Of a stretch of DNA of 64,000 nt, positions 54,019 to 62,763 are shown piece after piece. The DNA is from Rhizobium sp. P32RR-XVIII (GTDB taxonomy: Bacteria > Pseudomonadota > Alphaproteobacteria > Rhizobiales > Rhizobiaceae). Where the stretch lies: the NCBI RefSeq assembly GCF_012641395.1, contig NZ_JABAIH010000002.1, positions 744,001 to 808,000 of the forward strand. The letters run 5' to 3'. The notes below the pieces were generated by a model. That model saw only the letters and a list, made by a program, of their open reading frames with translations, did no database searches and was not told the origin of the DNA. Both the position numbers and the translations under genes were made by a program. The first letter of the stretch is position 1; the number at the start of each line of letters is the position of its first letter.

Positions 54019-54165
54019 TTAGCGGGCCACTGCCTCGCGAGCAACGCGATGGATGTCCGAACGGTCGATGCCGAGGTCATGCAATTCGCGGTTGGTCATG
54101 CGGCCGAGTTCAGTAACCGTCTGACGGTACTTGCGCCAGTTATTGAAAGAGCGTGCGAAGTTCAT
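54019..54165 (-). CDS. DUF1127 mini-protein (48 residues)
   Basis: A second DUF1127 gene reading MNFARSFNNWRKYRQTVTEL, then GRMTNRELHDLGIDRSDIHR and VAREAVAR. It keeps the Tx2ELxxM/L..L.DLGI.RxDI pattern of the family. ATG 54165 follows GGGGAC. It is divergent in sequence from the copy at 53579, so it is an old paralogue. It does not share the TTGCACTGCACAA promoter element seen upstream of the first copy. Confidence 0.88.
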   Translation of the reverse strand: MNFARSFNNWRKYRQTVTELGRMTNRELHDLGIDRSDIHRVAREAVAR

Positions 54166-54415
54166 TTTGGGTCCCCTTTCCTAGGGCTTGCGATCTGCCA
54201 GCTGCCGCCGATCGGCGCTGACCTCTATTTGATGAGTGGTATATATGTTGCGCCGCACAGACCTAACAGAGACAAGATTTCATTCCACCTATGCATGGCG
54301 CGCAATTCTCTGCAGAAGAATTGAAGTGTTTCGCGGCCTGCTGGTCAATGAATAGGCAGAATGGCCATCCCGAGGCTTGGGGCGAGTGGTGCTTGAAAAC
54401 CCTCCTGTAGGCCAA

Positions 54416-54597
54416 ACAAAAAGCCCACCGGGGGAGGATCCGGTGGGCTCGTTTGAGTGACTGACAACTGGGAGGAGGCGTGTTGCCAGTCTATCGGGAG
54501 CGCTGGGAGGAGGAGGTCGCTCTCCGAATTTCGTTACGGACTTATGTCCGCAGGCTTCCGGTAAACCGGGCCGGGCCGCCACGCCCGCGCTTGTTAG
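54416..54597 (-). ncRNA. candidate alpha-r14-type small RNA with anti-Shine-Dalgarno motifs
   Basis: On the minus strand a promoter (54604-54637) is followed by about 180 bases without a supported gene, ending in a strong intrinsic terminator (54422-54449 plus T-run). The exact motif CCTCCTCCC occurs twice, at 54513-54505 and 54478-54470, and CCTCCCC lies in the terminator loop. Repeated CCUCCUCCC anti-Shine-Dalgarno motifs mark the rhizobial alpha-r14 family (for example NfeR1 of S. meliloti), which pairs with ribosome sites of ABC-transporter mRNAs. Family RNAs are somewhat shorter than 180 nt, so the 5' end may be nearer 54540. Confidence 0.65.
54422..54449 (-). terminator. terminator of the candidate small RNA
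   Basis: AGCCCACCGG and CCGGTGGGCT form a perfect 10-bp stem with an 8-base loop. On the minus strand it is followed by TTTTTGTTT. The T-run is on the minus side only, which fixes the direction of transcription. Confidence 0.85.
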
Positions 54598-54603
54598 CTA
54601 TCT

Positions 54604-54637
54604 ATATAATAGCCTCAGCCATTATTGTGCAGTGCAA
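54604..54637 (-). promoter_or_regulatory. promoter of the candidate small RNA
   Basis: Read leftward, TTGCACTGCACAA (54637-54625) overlaps -35 CTGCAC (54632-54627). A 17-base spacer leads to -10 TTATAT (54609-54604). The 13-base upstream element is identical to that before the first DUF1127 gene. Confidence 0.6.
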
Positions 54638-54831
54638 TATCATCATGGTGGTCATGCACTCTGCGCATGCCTTAGCTTGCGCCGTAATATTAGCTCCAGT
54701 CTGTTAACGCAGAATGAATAATCGCTCCCAAGTTAGCATGGGCAACTCCTGGGGTGTTCGGGCAGGGAGATTGCGAAAGACGCTCCGCCATTTATAACGG
54801 TACTTAGGAAGCCGTTGGGACGGAGGCAGCA

Positions 54832-55935
54832 ATGTATCGGGGCCGGTTGGAGCGGGATCTTTCGCTTTGGGTCGAGAAGGGTCTTCTGACCGAGACGACA
54901 GCCGAACTGTTGCTTGGGGAGTATGACAGTCGCCCGGCGAGCTTCAGTCTCGGCAATGTGCTGATGGTGCTCGCCGCAATCCTTTTGGCTGCCGCGGTCC
55001 TGCTGCTTGTCGCGTCCAATTGGGAGGCGATCCCGCGACTGATCCGCGTCGGTGCGATCTTGGCTCTGATCTGGACGGTTTATCTCGGTGCCGCGTACTT
55101 CCTGGCGCGCGGGGCGTCGGCGGCAGCGAGCGGCCTGCTCGTTATCGGCGCCTTGAGCTTCGGCGGCGCGATCTCGCTCATCGGGCAGATGTATCATCTG
55201 TCGGGCGACGAGCAGACCGTCATGTATCTATGGTTCGCGGTTGCGGCAGTTACCGCCGCACTGTTCAGGTCGAGTGCCGTCACCGCCACGGCAGGCTTTC
55301 TGTCCTGGGGCTCCTTTGCGGTCTATCTATCGACCTTCGACACCCGTTGGGTTGGCGTCGATCCATGGGCGCCACCCATCATGGCATTGATCACCATCGC
55401 GCTGGTCCGTTTCACCGGAGCTGATCGCGCCCGGCATCTGGCCTATCTGCTCGTCGTCGGCTGGCTCACCTGGCTTTATACATTGGATGAGCGTATCGCC
55501 GTCGCGCTTGCCTTTGCGATTTGTGGAATGGCCGTCTTCCTGGCACTCAGCGTGCCACCACTGCGCAATTCCCGTATTGTCAGAAGTGCGGGTGCTGCCC
55601 CGGCCTTCTACGCCTTCCTGATTGCCGCCATCGGGCTCCTTTTGCTTCATATGCAGGTGGATGACGGCTGGAGGCTGGTGCTTCTCGGCGTGCTGACGCT
55701 TGCCGCGGCTGTGCTCGCGATCGCATTTCAGGGGCGGGATAATGGCGCTGTGCGCTATCTTGCCTACGCCATGTTTGCTGGCGAGATCTTTTATCTTGCT
55801 TCGGTTACGGTCGGCTCCATACTCGGAACATCAAGCCTCTTCCTCCTGTCCGGGCTGCTCGTGGCCGTTGTCGCCTGGGTGGTGATCCGGCTTGAGCGGC
55901 GCTTCGCCGCGAACTCCGCCGAGGTGGTCCAATGA
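54832..55935 (+). CDS. DUF2157 multi-pass membrane protein
   Basis: A 367-residue integral membrane protein of the DUF2157 family. The soluble N-terminus (RLERDLSLWVEKGLLTETTAELLL, residues about 5-28) is the DUF2157 hallmark and is followed by at least nine hydrophobic helices. The start ATG follows GGAGG. The next gene overlaps by 4 bases and encodes a GDYXXLXY-domain protein, the usual partner. Function is unknown; the pairing suggests a two-component membrane complex. Confidence 0.85.
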   Translation: MYRGRLERDLSLWVEKGLLTETTAELLLGEYDSRPASFSLGNVLMVLAAILLAAAVLLLVASNWEAIPRLIRVGAILALIWTVYLGAAYFLARGASAAASGLLVIGALSFGGAISLIGQMYHLSGDEQTVMYLWFAVAAVTAALFRSSAVTATAGFLSWGSFAVYLSTFDTRWVGVDPWAPPIMALITIALVRFTGADRARHLAYLLVVGWLTWLYTLDERIAVALAFAICGMAVFLALSVPPLRNSRIVRSAGAAPAFYAFLIAAIGLLLLHMQVDDGWRLVLLGVLTLAAAVLAIAFQGRDNGAVRYLAYAMFAGEIFYLASVTVGSILGTSSLFLLSGLLVAVVAWVVIRLERRFAANSAEVVQ

Positions 55936-56522
55936 GCGAATTCTCGTATAAGCTTCGGTTGGCCAGGGGCTATCTCATCGCCGCAGTCATCGCTGCGTCG
56001 CTCCAAACGATCATTCTGGGCTATGTGATCGAAAGCCGTGCGGAGATCCTGCGCAGCGGCGCCGAGGTGCTGCTGAAAACCGCTCCTGTCGATCCGCGCG
56101 ATTTCCTGCGCGGCGACTACGTCGTGCTGAATTACGAAATTTCGTCGGTGCCGGCGCGAACGGTTGTTGGCCCGCTGCCTGCCGAAGCGGGCGAGCAAAC
56201 GATGTGGGTTCGGTTGAAAAAGCAGCCGGATGGCTTCTGGGGCATTACCGAATCGTCGTTCCAGCCGCTTCCGAAAGGAGCCGAAAGCGTCGTGCTCAAG
56301 AGCCGTCCTTTCTACAACTACGCTGTGAATGCAACGGACAACATTCGCGTCGAATACGGGATCGAGCGCTACTATGTGCCAGAGGGCCAGGGCAAGCCAT
56401 TGGAGGAGGCCCGGCAGAACGGCAACGTTTCGATCGCGGCCCGCGTATCGGCCGATGGCACTGCACAGATCCGCAGCCTGCTTGTGGACGGGAAGCCATC
56501 TTATGAGGAGCCGCTCTACTAA
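55932..56522 (+). CDS. GDYXXLXY-domain membrane-anchored protein
   Basis: A 196-residue protein with one N-terminal transmembrane helix (LIAAVIAASLQTIILGYVI, about residues 15-33) and an extracytoplasmic domain. The signature GDYVVLNYE is at about residues 58-66. The motif is typical of proteins linked to DUF2157/DUF4401 membrane proteins. ATG overlaps the stop of the DUF2157 gene, so translation is coupled. The molecular role is unknown. Confidence 0.87.
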   Translation: MSEFSYKLRLARGYLIAAVIAASLQTIILGYVIESRAEILRSGAEVLLKTAPVDPRDFLRGDYVVLNYEISSVPARTVVGPLPAEAGEQTMWVRLKKQPDGFWGITESSFQPLPKGAESVVLKSRPFYNYAVNATDNIRVEYGIERYYVPEGQGKPLEEARQNGNVSIAARVSADGTAQIRSLLVDGKPSYEEPLY

Positions 56523-56665
56523 CTTCGCTGAAAGCCACTGTGCACCCTTAAAATCCCTGTCATTTGCCCTTCATTTTTCCTTTGCCTCCTCCAAATCGGG
56601 TGATATAGAGACGCCGCGCTCCGGAAGGCCTCATGTGCAGGCATTTGCATGCGGTTTTTGAGAAC

Positions 56666-56750
<85 letters not shown>

Positions 56751-56937
56751 AAGCTGGCTTGCAGGCGGGGGGACCGGAAACAGGTGTCCCTCGATTATCC
56801 GGCAGCAAAGCGCCGTTCCGCCTCGGGTGGAATGAATAAGAATTGAGAACAAGCCACGCCCGGCAATTTTCCGGCGTCGTGCTCATCGAAACGAACGGCG
56901 TCTGGGCACGGCCGCCATGAAATGAAGGTAGGAAGAC

Positions 56938-58416
56938 ATGCAGGTTATCGAAACGCTCGCTGAAGGGCTGAAGCGCGAAATCAAGGTCGTTATCCCGGCC
57001 AAGGACATGGAAACCAAGATGAACGAGCGCCTTGCCGACGTAAAGGACAAGGTGCGCATCAATGGCTTCCGTCCGGGCAAGGTTCCGGTTGCCCACCTCA
57101 AGAAGGTCTACGGCAAGTCCATCATGGCCGACCTCGTCAACGAGATCGTTCGCGAGCAGCCGACTGCCATCCTGTCCGAGCGCGGCGAAAAGTCCGCCAC
57201 GCAGCCGGAAATCGCGATGACCGAAGACAAGGACGAGGCAGAACAGATCCTCGCCGCTCAGAAGGACTTCGAGTTCACGCTCTCCTACGAAGTTCTGCCG
57301 CCGATCGAACTGAAGTCCGTCAAGGGCATCAAGATCACCCGCGAAGTCGTCGATATCTCCGACGAGGAAGTCAACGAACAGGTTCTCAAGGTCGCTGAAA
57401 GCGCCCGCTCCTACGAAAGCAAGAAGGGCAAGGCTGCCAACGGCGACCGCGTCACGATGGATTACGTCGGCAAGGTCGATGGCGAAGCTTTCGAAGGCGG
57501 CACCGATCAGGGCGCTGAACTCGTCCTCGGCTCCGGCCGCTTTATCCCTGGCTTCGAAGACCAGCTCGTCGGCGTCAAGGCTGACGACGAAAAGACCATC
57601 ACTGTGACCTTCCCGGCCGATTATCCGGCGAAGAACCTGGCCGGCAAGGAAGCCACCTTCGACGTTACGGTCAAGGACGTCGCTGCTCCGGCCGACGTGG
57701 AAATCAATGACGAGCTGGCAAAGAAGCTCGGCCTGGAATCGGCTGACCGGCTGAAGGAAATCGTTCGCGGCCAGATCGAATCTCAATACGGCTCGCTGAC
57801 CCGCCAGAAGGTCAAGCGCCAGATCCTCGATCAGCTCGACGAGATGTACAAGTTCGAAACGCCGAACTCGCTCGTTGAAGCCGAATACAACGGCATCTGG
57901 AGCCAGGTGAACAACGATCTCGCCCAGTCCGGCAAGACCTTCGAGGACGAGGATACGACCGAAGAGAAGGCCAAGGAAGAATACCGGACGCTCGCTGAGC
58001 GCCGTGTCCGCCTCGGTCTCGTCCTCTCTGAAATCGGCGAAAAGGCCGGCGTGGAAGTGAGCGAAGACGAGATGCAGCGCGCGATCTACGAGCAGCTGCG
58101 TCAGTATCCGGGTCAGGAAAAGCAGATCATGGACTTCTTCCGCAGCCAGCCGGGTGCTGCTGCTTCGATCCGCGCGCCGATCTTCGAAGAAAAGGTCATC
58201 GATCACCTGCTGACCGAGATTGACGTGACGGACAAGAAGGTCACCAAGGAAGAGCTGCTCGCTGACGAAGAAGGCGAAGGCTCCGAGAAGGATGCCAAGA
58301 AGGCCGCTCCGAAGAAGAAGGCAGCCGCCAAGGCTGAAGCTTCCGAAGGCGAGGAAGCTGCTCCGAAAAAGAAGGCTGCTTCGAAGAAGAAGGACGCCGA
58401 AGGCGCCGCTGAGTAA
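56938..58416 (+). CDS. tig: trigger factor (ribosome-associated chaperone and prolyl isomerase)
   Basis: A 492-residue trigger factor. The ribosome-binding signature is [17 protein letters not shown] (about residues 43-59). The FKBP-type isomerase domain lies at about 160-245 ([20 protein letters not shown]), and the C-terminal arms reach about 440. The last 50 residues are a Lys/Ala/Glu-rich tail ([15 protein letters not shown]). It meets nascent chains at the ribosome exit tunnel. ATG 56938 follows TAGGAAG, and a strong terminator follows the gene. Confidence 0.96.
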   Translation: MQVIETLAEGLKREIKVVIPAKDMETKMNERLADVKDKVRINGFRPGKVPVAHLKKVYGKSIMADLVNEIVREQPTAILSERGEKSATQPEIAMTEDKDEAEQILAAQKDFEFTLSYEVLPPIELKSVKGIKITREVVDISDEEVNEQVLKVAESARSYESKKGKAANGDRVTMDYVGKVDGEAFEGGTDQGAELVLGSGRFIPGFEDQLVGVKADDEKTITVTFPADYPAKNLAGKEATFDVTVKDVAAPADVEINDELAKKLGLESADRLKEIVRGQIESQYGSLTRQKVKRQILDQLDEMYKFETPNSLVEAEYNGIWSQVNNDLAQSGKTFEDEDTTEEKAKEEYRTLAERRVRLGLVLSEIGEKAGVEVSEDEMQRAIYEQLRQYPGQEKQIMDFFRSQPGAAASIRAPIFEEKVIDHLLTEIDVTDKKVTKEELLADEEGEGSEKDAKKAAPKKKAAAKAEASEGEEAAPKKKAASKKKDAEGAAE

Positions 58417-58441
58417 TCGCCAGTCTCGATTAAAAAGCACG

Positions 58442-58468
58442 GCCCTGCCGGTTTCGGCAGGGCTTTTT
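58442..58468 (+). terminator. Rho-independent terminator after tig
   Basis: GCCCTGCCG and CGGCAGGGC form a perfect 9-bp stem with loop GTTT, followed by five T residues. Confidence 0.85.
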
Positions 58469-58587
58469 GTTTGCCTTTATTTGTTGGCCGCCGGTACCTA
58501 CTACTGGGGCTGTTTTTGATTTGCCTTTTTTACCGCTCGCGGCCCCTTCGGTTGCGGCTATAAATTTTATCCATTTGGGAGAAGCAC

Positions 58588-59115
58588 TTGACGTTCCAGA
58601 GCAGCGCTTTTGCATCGGACTCCCCGAACGACGCCGCAGCGGAATCGGGATTTTTCACCTGGGAGATGGCCACCGATCAGGTTTATGCGGATCCCGCCGT
58701 CGCGGAAATGTTCGGCCTTGATCGAAAGGCGACGGAATCCGGATTGCCGCTGGAAACCTATCTGGAGCGAATCCACCCTGAAGACCGCGCGGGCGTCGCA
58801 GCCGAGATCCAAAAGGCGATCGACACTGCGCAGCCGGAGCAGCAGAGCTATCGCGTTGCGCAAGCCGATGGCTGCTACTCCTATGTGATGGTCTTCGGCC
58901 GTTGCTTCCGCGATCGTAACGGCCTCCCGAAACTTTATGCGGGCATAATCTGTCCCGTTTCCGACGAACCGACGTTGACCAAGCCGCTCGTCCGTTACTG
59001 CCTCACGGCCTATGAAATTGCCGTGCAGGAAGGCAACGAAGCGGTCGCCCAACATCTGTTGGCGGCGCTTACCGAACTGGATTGGTTGCCGCCGGAAGGG
59101 GTGCTGCCAAACTGA
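58588..59115 (+). CDS. PAS-domain protein
   Basis: A 175-residue protein with one PAS fold (about residues 20-120: GFFTWEMATDQVYADPAVAE, then RIHPEDRAGVAAEIQKAI and YVMVFGRCFRDRNGLPKLY). No kinase, cyclase or HTH domain follows; the C-terminal 45 residues are helical (YCLTAYEIAVQEGNEAVAQH). It may be a free-standing sensor or adaptor. A TTG start at 58588 is supported by GGGAGAAG 4 bases upstream. Confidence 0.8.
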   Translation: MTFQSSAFASDSPNDAAAESGFFTWEMATDQVYADPAVAEMFGLDRKATESGLPLETYLERIHPEDRAGVAAEIQKAIDTAQPEQQSYRVAQADGCYSYVMVFGRCFRDRNGLPKLYAGIICPVSDEPTLTKPLVRYCLTAYEIAVQEGNEAVAQHLLAALTELDWLPPEGVLPN

Positions 59116-59218
59116 ATGGCGGTCAGAGTTCCGGCCGACATGCATGACTCACCATCTGGTTGCATTTTAGAAAGAACGGATGCAAGCTGAAAGCTGCTGC
59201 CAGGGGAGGGTTTTGGCG

Positions 59219-59662
59219 ATGACTTCCGGCGCGGAATTAAAGGACATTGTGAAGCAGATTTACGAGGCGAGAGGTGAGGGCGACCTCGATAGGCTGATGT
59301 CGTTCTTCGGCGACAATTGCGTATTCCGCGTCGCCGGAAACCGGCATCTGGCGCAACTGACGGATCCGGTTGTCGGCAGTGCTGCCCTTCGCGAGGCGAT
59401 GCGGCACTTCATCGACACGTGGGAGATGAAGGACCTGAAGTTCGTCGACGTCCATATCGACGGCGATGTCGCGCTCGTCCATCGCGAGGGGCATATGCGC
59501 CATGTTTCCACGGACTTCGACACCGAGATCATGGACAAGATCACCTTTGACAATGGCAAGGTGATCGAGGTGGTGGAATTCCTCGATACGCTGCAAGTCG
59601 CAGTGCTGCTCAAAACCGCGACGATCTCTGCTCCACAGCAGCTCTCTGCTGGGCAGCAATAG
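59219..59662 (+). CDS. SnoaL-like / NTF2-fold protein
   Basis: A 147-residue protein of the NTF2-like SnoaL group. Typical wording is VKQIYEARGEGDLDRLMSFF, then VVGSAALREAMRHF and VDVHIDGDVALVHREGHM. The fold holds a hydrophobic pocket and is used by enzymes and binding proteins alike, so no reaction can be assigned. ATG 59219 follows GGGGAGGG. The gene precedes the convergent transhydrogenase gene. Confidence 0.8.
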   Translation: MTSGAELKDIVKQIYEARGEGDLDRLMSFFGDNCVFRVAGNRHLAQLTDPVVGSAALREAMRHFIDTWEMKDLKFVDVHIDGDVALVHREGHMRHVSTDFDTEIMDKITFDNGKVIEVVEFLDTLQVAVLLKTATISAPQQLSAGQQ

Positions 59663-59750
59663 CGCCGTCTCAGGGATCTCGACCTGTTAAGGCGCGGGAC
59701 CTGCCGCACCGTCTCGCAGGTATGCCATGCAAGCCTCATGAGTACGACGA

Positions 59751-61157
59751 TCACAACTCGGACTTGATGTCGCCCATGCGGTTCCAGGCGTCGAGGCCGG
59801 CAATCTTGTAGGCTTCGGCGAGTGTCGGATAGTTGAAGGTATTTTCGACGAAATATTCGACCGTGCCTTTGAGGTTGAGCACGGCCTGGCCGATGTGGAC
59901 GAGTTCCGTAGCGCCTTCGCCGACGATATGAACACCGAGCAGCCGCCGCGTCTTCAGCGAGAAGATCAGCTTCAGCAGGCCGGTGTCGAGGCCCATGATG
60001 TGGCCGCGTGACGTCTCCCGAAAGCGGGCGATGCCGCATTCGTAGGGAATGCCGCGCTCCTTCATTTCCTCTTCCGTCAAACCGCAGGTCGAAATCTCGG
60101 GAACGGCGTAGATGCCATAGGGGAAATATTTCTGCGGCTCCTTGGCAACCGCGCCGATGGCCACGCGTGCTGCAATGCGCCCCTGTTCCATGGAGGTGGA
60201 GGCGAGGCTCGGGAAGCCGACGACGTCGCCTGCCGCGTAGATATGCGGCACGGATGTCTGGAACGTCTCCGGATTGACCTTGAGACGTCCGCGGCTGTCG
60301 GCTTCGAGGCCGATCGCCGGCAGATTGAGCGTGTCGGTCGCGCCCATGCGTCCGGCGGCGAAGAGTACCATGTCGGTGACGATGTGCCGGCCGTTGTCCA
60401 GCGTCAGCTGCACCTTGCCGTTGTCGAGCTTCTCCACCTTGTCAGCCTTGGTGCCGAGCAGAAGCTTCATGTTGCGGTCGCGAAGCTGGTAGGTGAAGTC
60501 CTCGACGATCTCCTTGTCAATGAAGTCGAGCATCGTTGGTTTAGGGTCGATCACTGTAACCGCCGTATCGAGAGCGCTGAAGATCGTCGCGTATTCGATG
60601 CCGATGACGCCGGCGCCGATGACGATCATGGAACGTGGCAGCTCCTCTAGGTCGAGAAGCTCGTCGCTGTCGATGACCGTCTTGCCGTCGAACGGGATAT
60701 AGTCCGGGCGGAATGGTTTTGTGCCGACGGCCAGCAGGATGCTCGCTCCGGTCACCTGGAGGACCTCGCCGTCATCCTTGATCACCTGCAGCGTTGAAGC
60801 GTCGATGAAGCTTGCCTTGCCCCTGATATGCTGGACCCGGTTGCGGGCGAACTGATGTTCGAGAACCTCCACCTCGTGGTCGAGCGTAATCAACAACCGG
60901 CGGCGCAGGTCCTCGGCGCTGATCTCCTGCTTGACGCGATAAGCCCTTCCGTAGAAGCCGCGCTCGCGCCAGCCCGACAGGTTAAGCGCAGTCTCGCGAA
61001 GCGTCTTGGAAGGGATGGTGCCGGTATGCACGGAAACGCCGCCGACGCGCTTGCCCTGTTCGATGACCAGGACTTTCTTGCCGAGCTTCGCGGCCTGGAT
61101 GGCGCCGCGCCGCCCTGCCGGGCCGCTGCCTACAACAATGAGATCATAAGGGAACAT
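59751..61157 (-). CDS. sthA: soluble pyridine nucleotide transhydrogenase
   Basis: A 468-residue flavoprotein of the SthA/UdhA type, which moves hydride between NADPH and NAD+. The FAD site is LIVVGSGPAGRRGAIQAAK (about residues 6-24). The position of the redox-active CxxxxC in lipoamide dehydrogenases reads GGVSVHTGTIPSKT, with no cysteine pair, as in SthA. The NAD site is IVIGAGVIGIEYATIFSAL. The C-terminal dimerisation domain is present. A perfect inverted repeat lies 29 bases upstream of the start. Confidence 0.93.
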   Translation of the reverse strand: MFPYDLIVVGSGPAGRRGAIQAAKLGKKVLVIEQGKRVGGVSVHTGTIPSKTLRETALNLSGWRERGFYGRAYRVKQEISAEDLRRRLLITLDHEVEVLEHQFARNRVQHIRGKASFIDASTLQVIKDDGEVLQVTGASILLAVGTKPFRPDYIPFDGKTVIDSDELLDLEELPRSMIVIGAGVIGIEYATIFSALDTAVTVIDPKPTMLDFIDKEIVEDFTYQLRDRNMKLLLGTKADKVEKLDNGKVQLTLDNGRHIVTDMVLFAAGRMGATDTLNLPAIGLEADSRGRLKVNPETFQTSVPHIYAAGDVVGFPSLASTSMEQGRIAARVAIGAVAKEPQKYFPYGIYAVPEISTCGLTEEEMKERGIPYECGIARFRETSRGHIMGLDTGLLKLIFSLKTRRLLGVHIVGEGATELVHIGQAVLNLKGTVEYFVENTFNYPTLAEAYKIAGLDAWNRMGDIKSEL

Positions 61158-61185
61158 CGCTCAGCCCTGGATTGGAGTTTGGAAT

Positions 61186-61204
61186 CATATTGCAGCGCAA
61201 TATG
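61186..61204. promoter_or_regulatory. palindrome CATATTGC-AGC-GCAATATG upstream of sthA
   Basis: A perfect 8-bp inverted repeat with a 3-base spacer lies between the phosphatase stop (61241) and the sthA start (61157). Its position fits an operator in the sthA promoter. No matching regulator is identified here. Confidence 0.55.
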
Positions 61205-61240
61205 TCGTCCAAGCGTAGCTGGTCAACGTTACAAATTGTC

Positions 61241-61843
61241 TTATGAGTTCGTGTCCTGAACTCCGAACCCGAGGGAAGGTTCCATTTTCTCGAAAGTCCG
61301 GTCCATGGCGAAAGCACGGCTGAACGAGAAGGGCACGTGCCCGAATCGGAGCGACAACTGGCGCTCGGCAGAGGCCTCGCCTTTTCCGGCCACGGCGGCA
61401 AGGTAGAGAGCGGAGGCGAGCCCCGTCCGGTCGGCGCCGGCCTGGCAATGGATCAAAAGGGGTTTCGGCGCATTCCGCATGATGGCGATGAGCTCTTCAG
61501 CCTGTTCGGGAGTCAGTTCCCGCCCGGCGGACATCCGGAAATCGATATGGCTGATGTTCAACGCCTTTGCCTGCTCGACTTCGTCAACATACCATTTTGA
61601 CTTGCCGGATTCGCCGCGCAGGTTGATGATCGTCTTGATGCCGTACTGCTTTTCGAACTGCGCAATCGCCTCGGCCGACGGCTGCGACGAGCGGTAGACT
61701 TCGCCGGCAACCACCGTTGCAAAGTTGTTGGTCACCTGCAGAAAGACGTAGTAACCGCCAACGATCAGCAAAAACAATCCGAAGAGCCGTAGCGCCGCCT
61801 TGCCGTAAAGGCGAAATCGGCGCGGAAATAGCGTTATGGTCAT
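61241..61843 (-). CDS. membrane-anchored dual-specificity protein phosphatase family protein
   Basis: A 200-residue protein with one N-terminal membrane helix (LRLFGLFLLIVGGYYVFL, about residues 18-35) and a cysteine-phosphatase domain. The active-site loop is HCQAGADRTG (Cys-x5-Arg, about residues 124-133), and the preceding FRMSAGRELTPEQAEEL is typical of the group. The catalytic domain would lie outside the cytoplasm if the N-terminus is inside. ATG 61843 follows AGAGGCAG. The substrate could be a protein or a phospholipid. Confidence 0.85.
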   Translation of the reverse strand: MTITLFPRRFRLYGKAALRLFGLFLLIVGGYYVFLQVTNNFATVVAGEVYRSSQPSAEAIAQFEKQYGIKTIINLRGESGKSKWYVDEVEQAKALNISHIDFRMSAGRELTPEQAEELIAIMRNAPKPLLIHCQAGADRTGLASALYLAAVAGKGEASAERQLSLRFGHVPFSFSRAFAMDRTFEKMEPSLGFGVQDTNS

Positions 61844-61938
61844 CGGCTGCCTCTGGGTCGCAAACGCTGCCGCTAAGGCAGCATGCGCTCTTTGCGAGCC
61901 GAAGCTGACAGCCACCTGAACGGTGGCTCTCCCAGCGC

Positions 61939-62757
61939 TTACATGAGCCGAAGACCCTTCAGGCTGACGTGGCCATCCTTGCCGATGATGATGTGATCAT
62001 GGACGGCGATGCCGAGCGGCTTGGCCGTTTCCACGATCAGCTTCGTCATGTCGATGTCGGCACGCGATGGCGTCGGATCCCCGGAGGGATGATTGTGGAC
62101 GAGGATGATGGCCGTCGCCGAGAGTTCGAGGGCACGTTTGACGACCTCGCGCGGATAGACCGGCGTATGGTCGATCGTGCCGCGGCCCTGAACTTCGTCG
62201 GCAATGAGTGCGTTGCGCTTGTCGAGGAACAGGATGCGGAACTGCTCGCGCGCCTCATGCGCCATGGCGGCATGGCAGTATTGGATCACCGAGGACCAGG
62301 AGCCCAGCACCTGCTTGCCCTTGAGTTCGCTTTTCAAGGTGCGATGGGCGACGGCGGAAATCAGCTTGATGTCCAGCGCGACGGCCTCGCCGACGCCTTT
62401 GACCTCTTGCAGAAGCGACGCCGGAGCACCGAAGACGCCAGCGAGCGAACCGAAGCGATCGAGCAGCGCCTTGGCGATCGGCTTCGTGTCGCGCCGCGGG
62501 ATCAGCCGGAACAGCAGCAGCTCGAGCACTTCGTAATCGGCAAGCGCGGTATCGCCATGATCGCGGAAGCGACCGCGCAGCCGCTCGCGATGGCCGTGAT
62601 AGTGCTCTTCCTTCGACAGTGCCGCAGGAAGCGCCTGCTTCCCGAGCGCGGAGGGCTTGACCGGCTGATCGGCAAAGAGCTGCCGCTCGTCGGCAGGTGA
62701 GGGGTCCAGGTCGAAAGGCAGTTCGTCGTTCGTGTGAGAAACAGGACCTTTCGCCAT
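61939..62757 (-). CDS. radC: RadC/JAB-domain DNA repair-associated protein
   Basis: A 272-residue RadC family protein. An N-terminal helix-hairpin-helix-like part ([20 protein letters not shown] region, about 75-135) is followed by the JAB/MPN+ domain. The metal-binding motif [16 protein letters not shown] (about residues 219-234) is intact. The historical repair role is uncertain; the domain is a putative metalloprotease. It is 6 bases after the map stop and cotranscribed with it. Confidence 0.92.
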   Translation of the reverse strand: MAKGPVSHTNDELPFDLDPSPADERQLFADQPVKPSALGKQALPAALSKEEHYHGHRERLRGRFRDHGDTALADYEVLELLLFRLIPRRDTKPIAKALLDRFGSLAGVFGAPASLLQEVKGVGEAVALDIKLISAVAHRTLKSELKGKQVLGSWSSVIQYCHAAMAHEAREQFRILFLDKRNALIADEVQGRGTIDHTPVYPREVVKRALELSATAIILVHNHPSGDPTPSRADIDMTKLIVETAKPLGIAVHDHIIIGKDGHVSLKGLRLM

Positions 62758-62763
62758 CTACAC

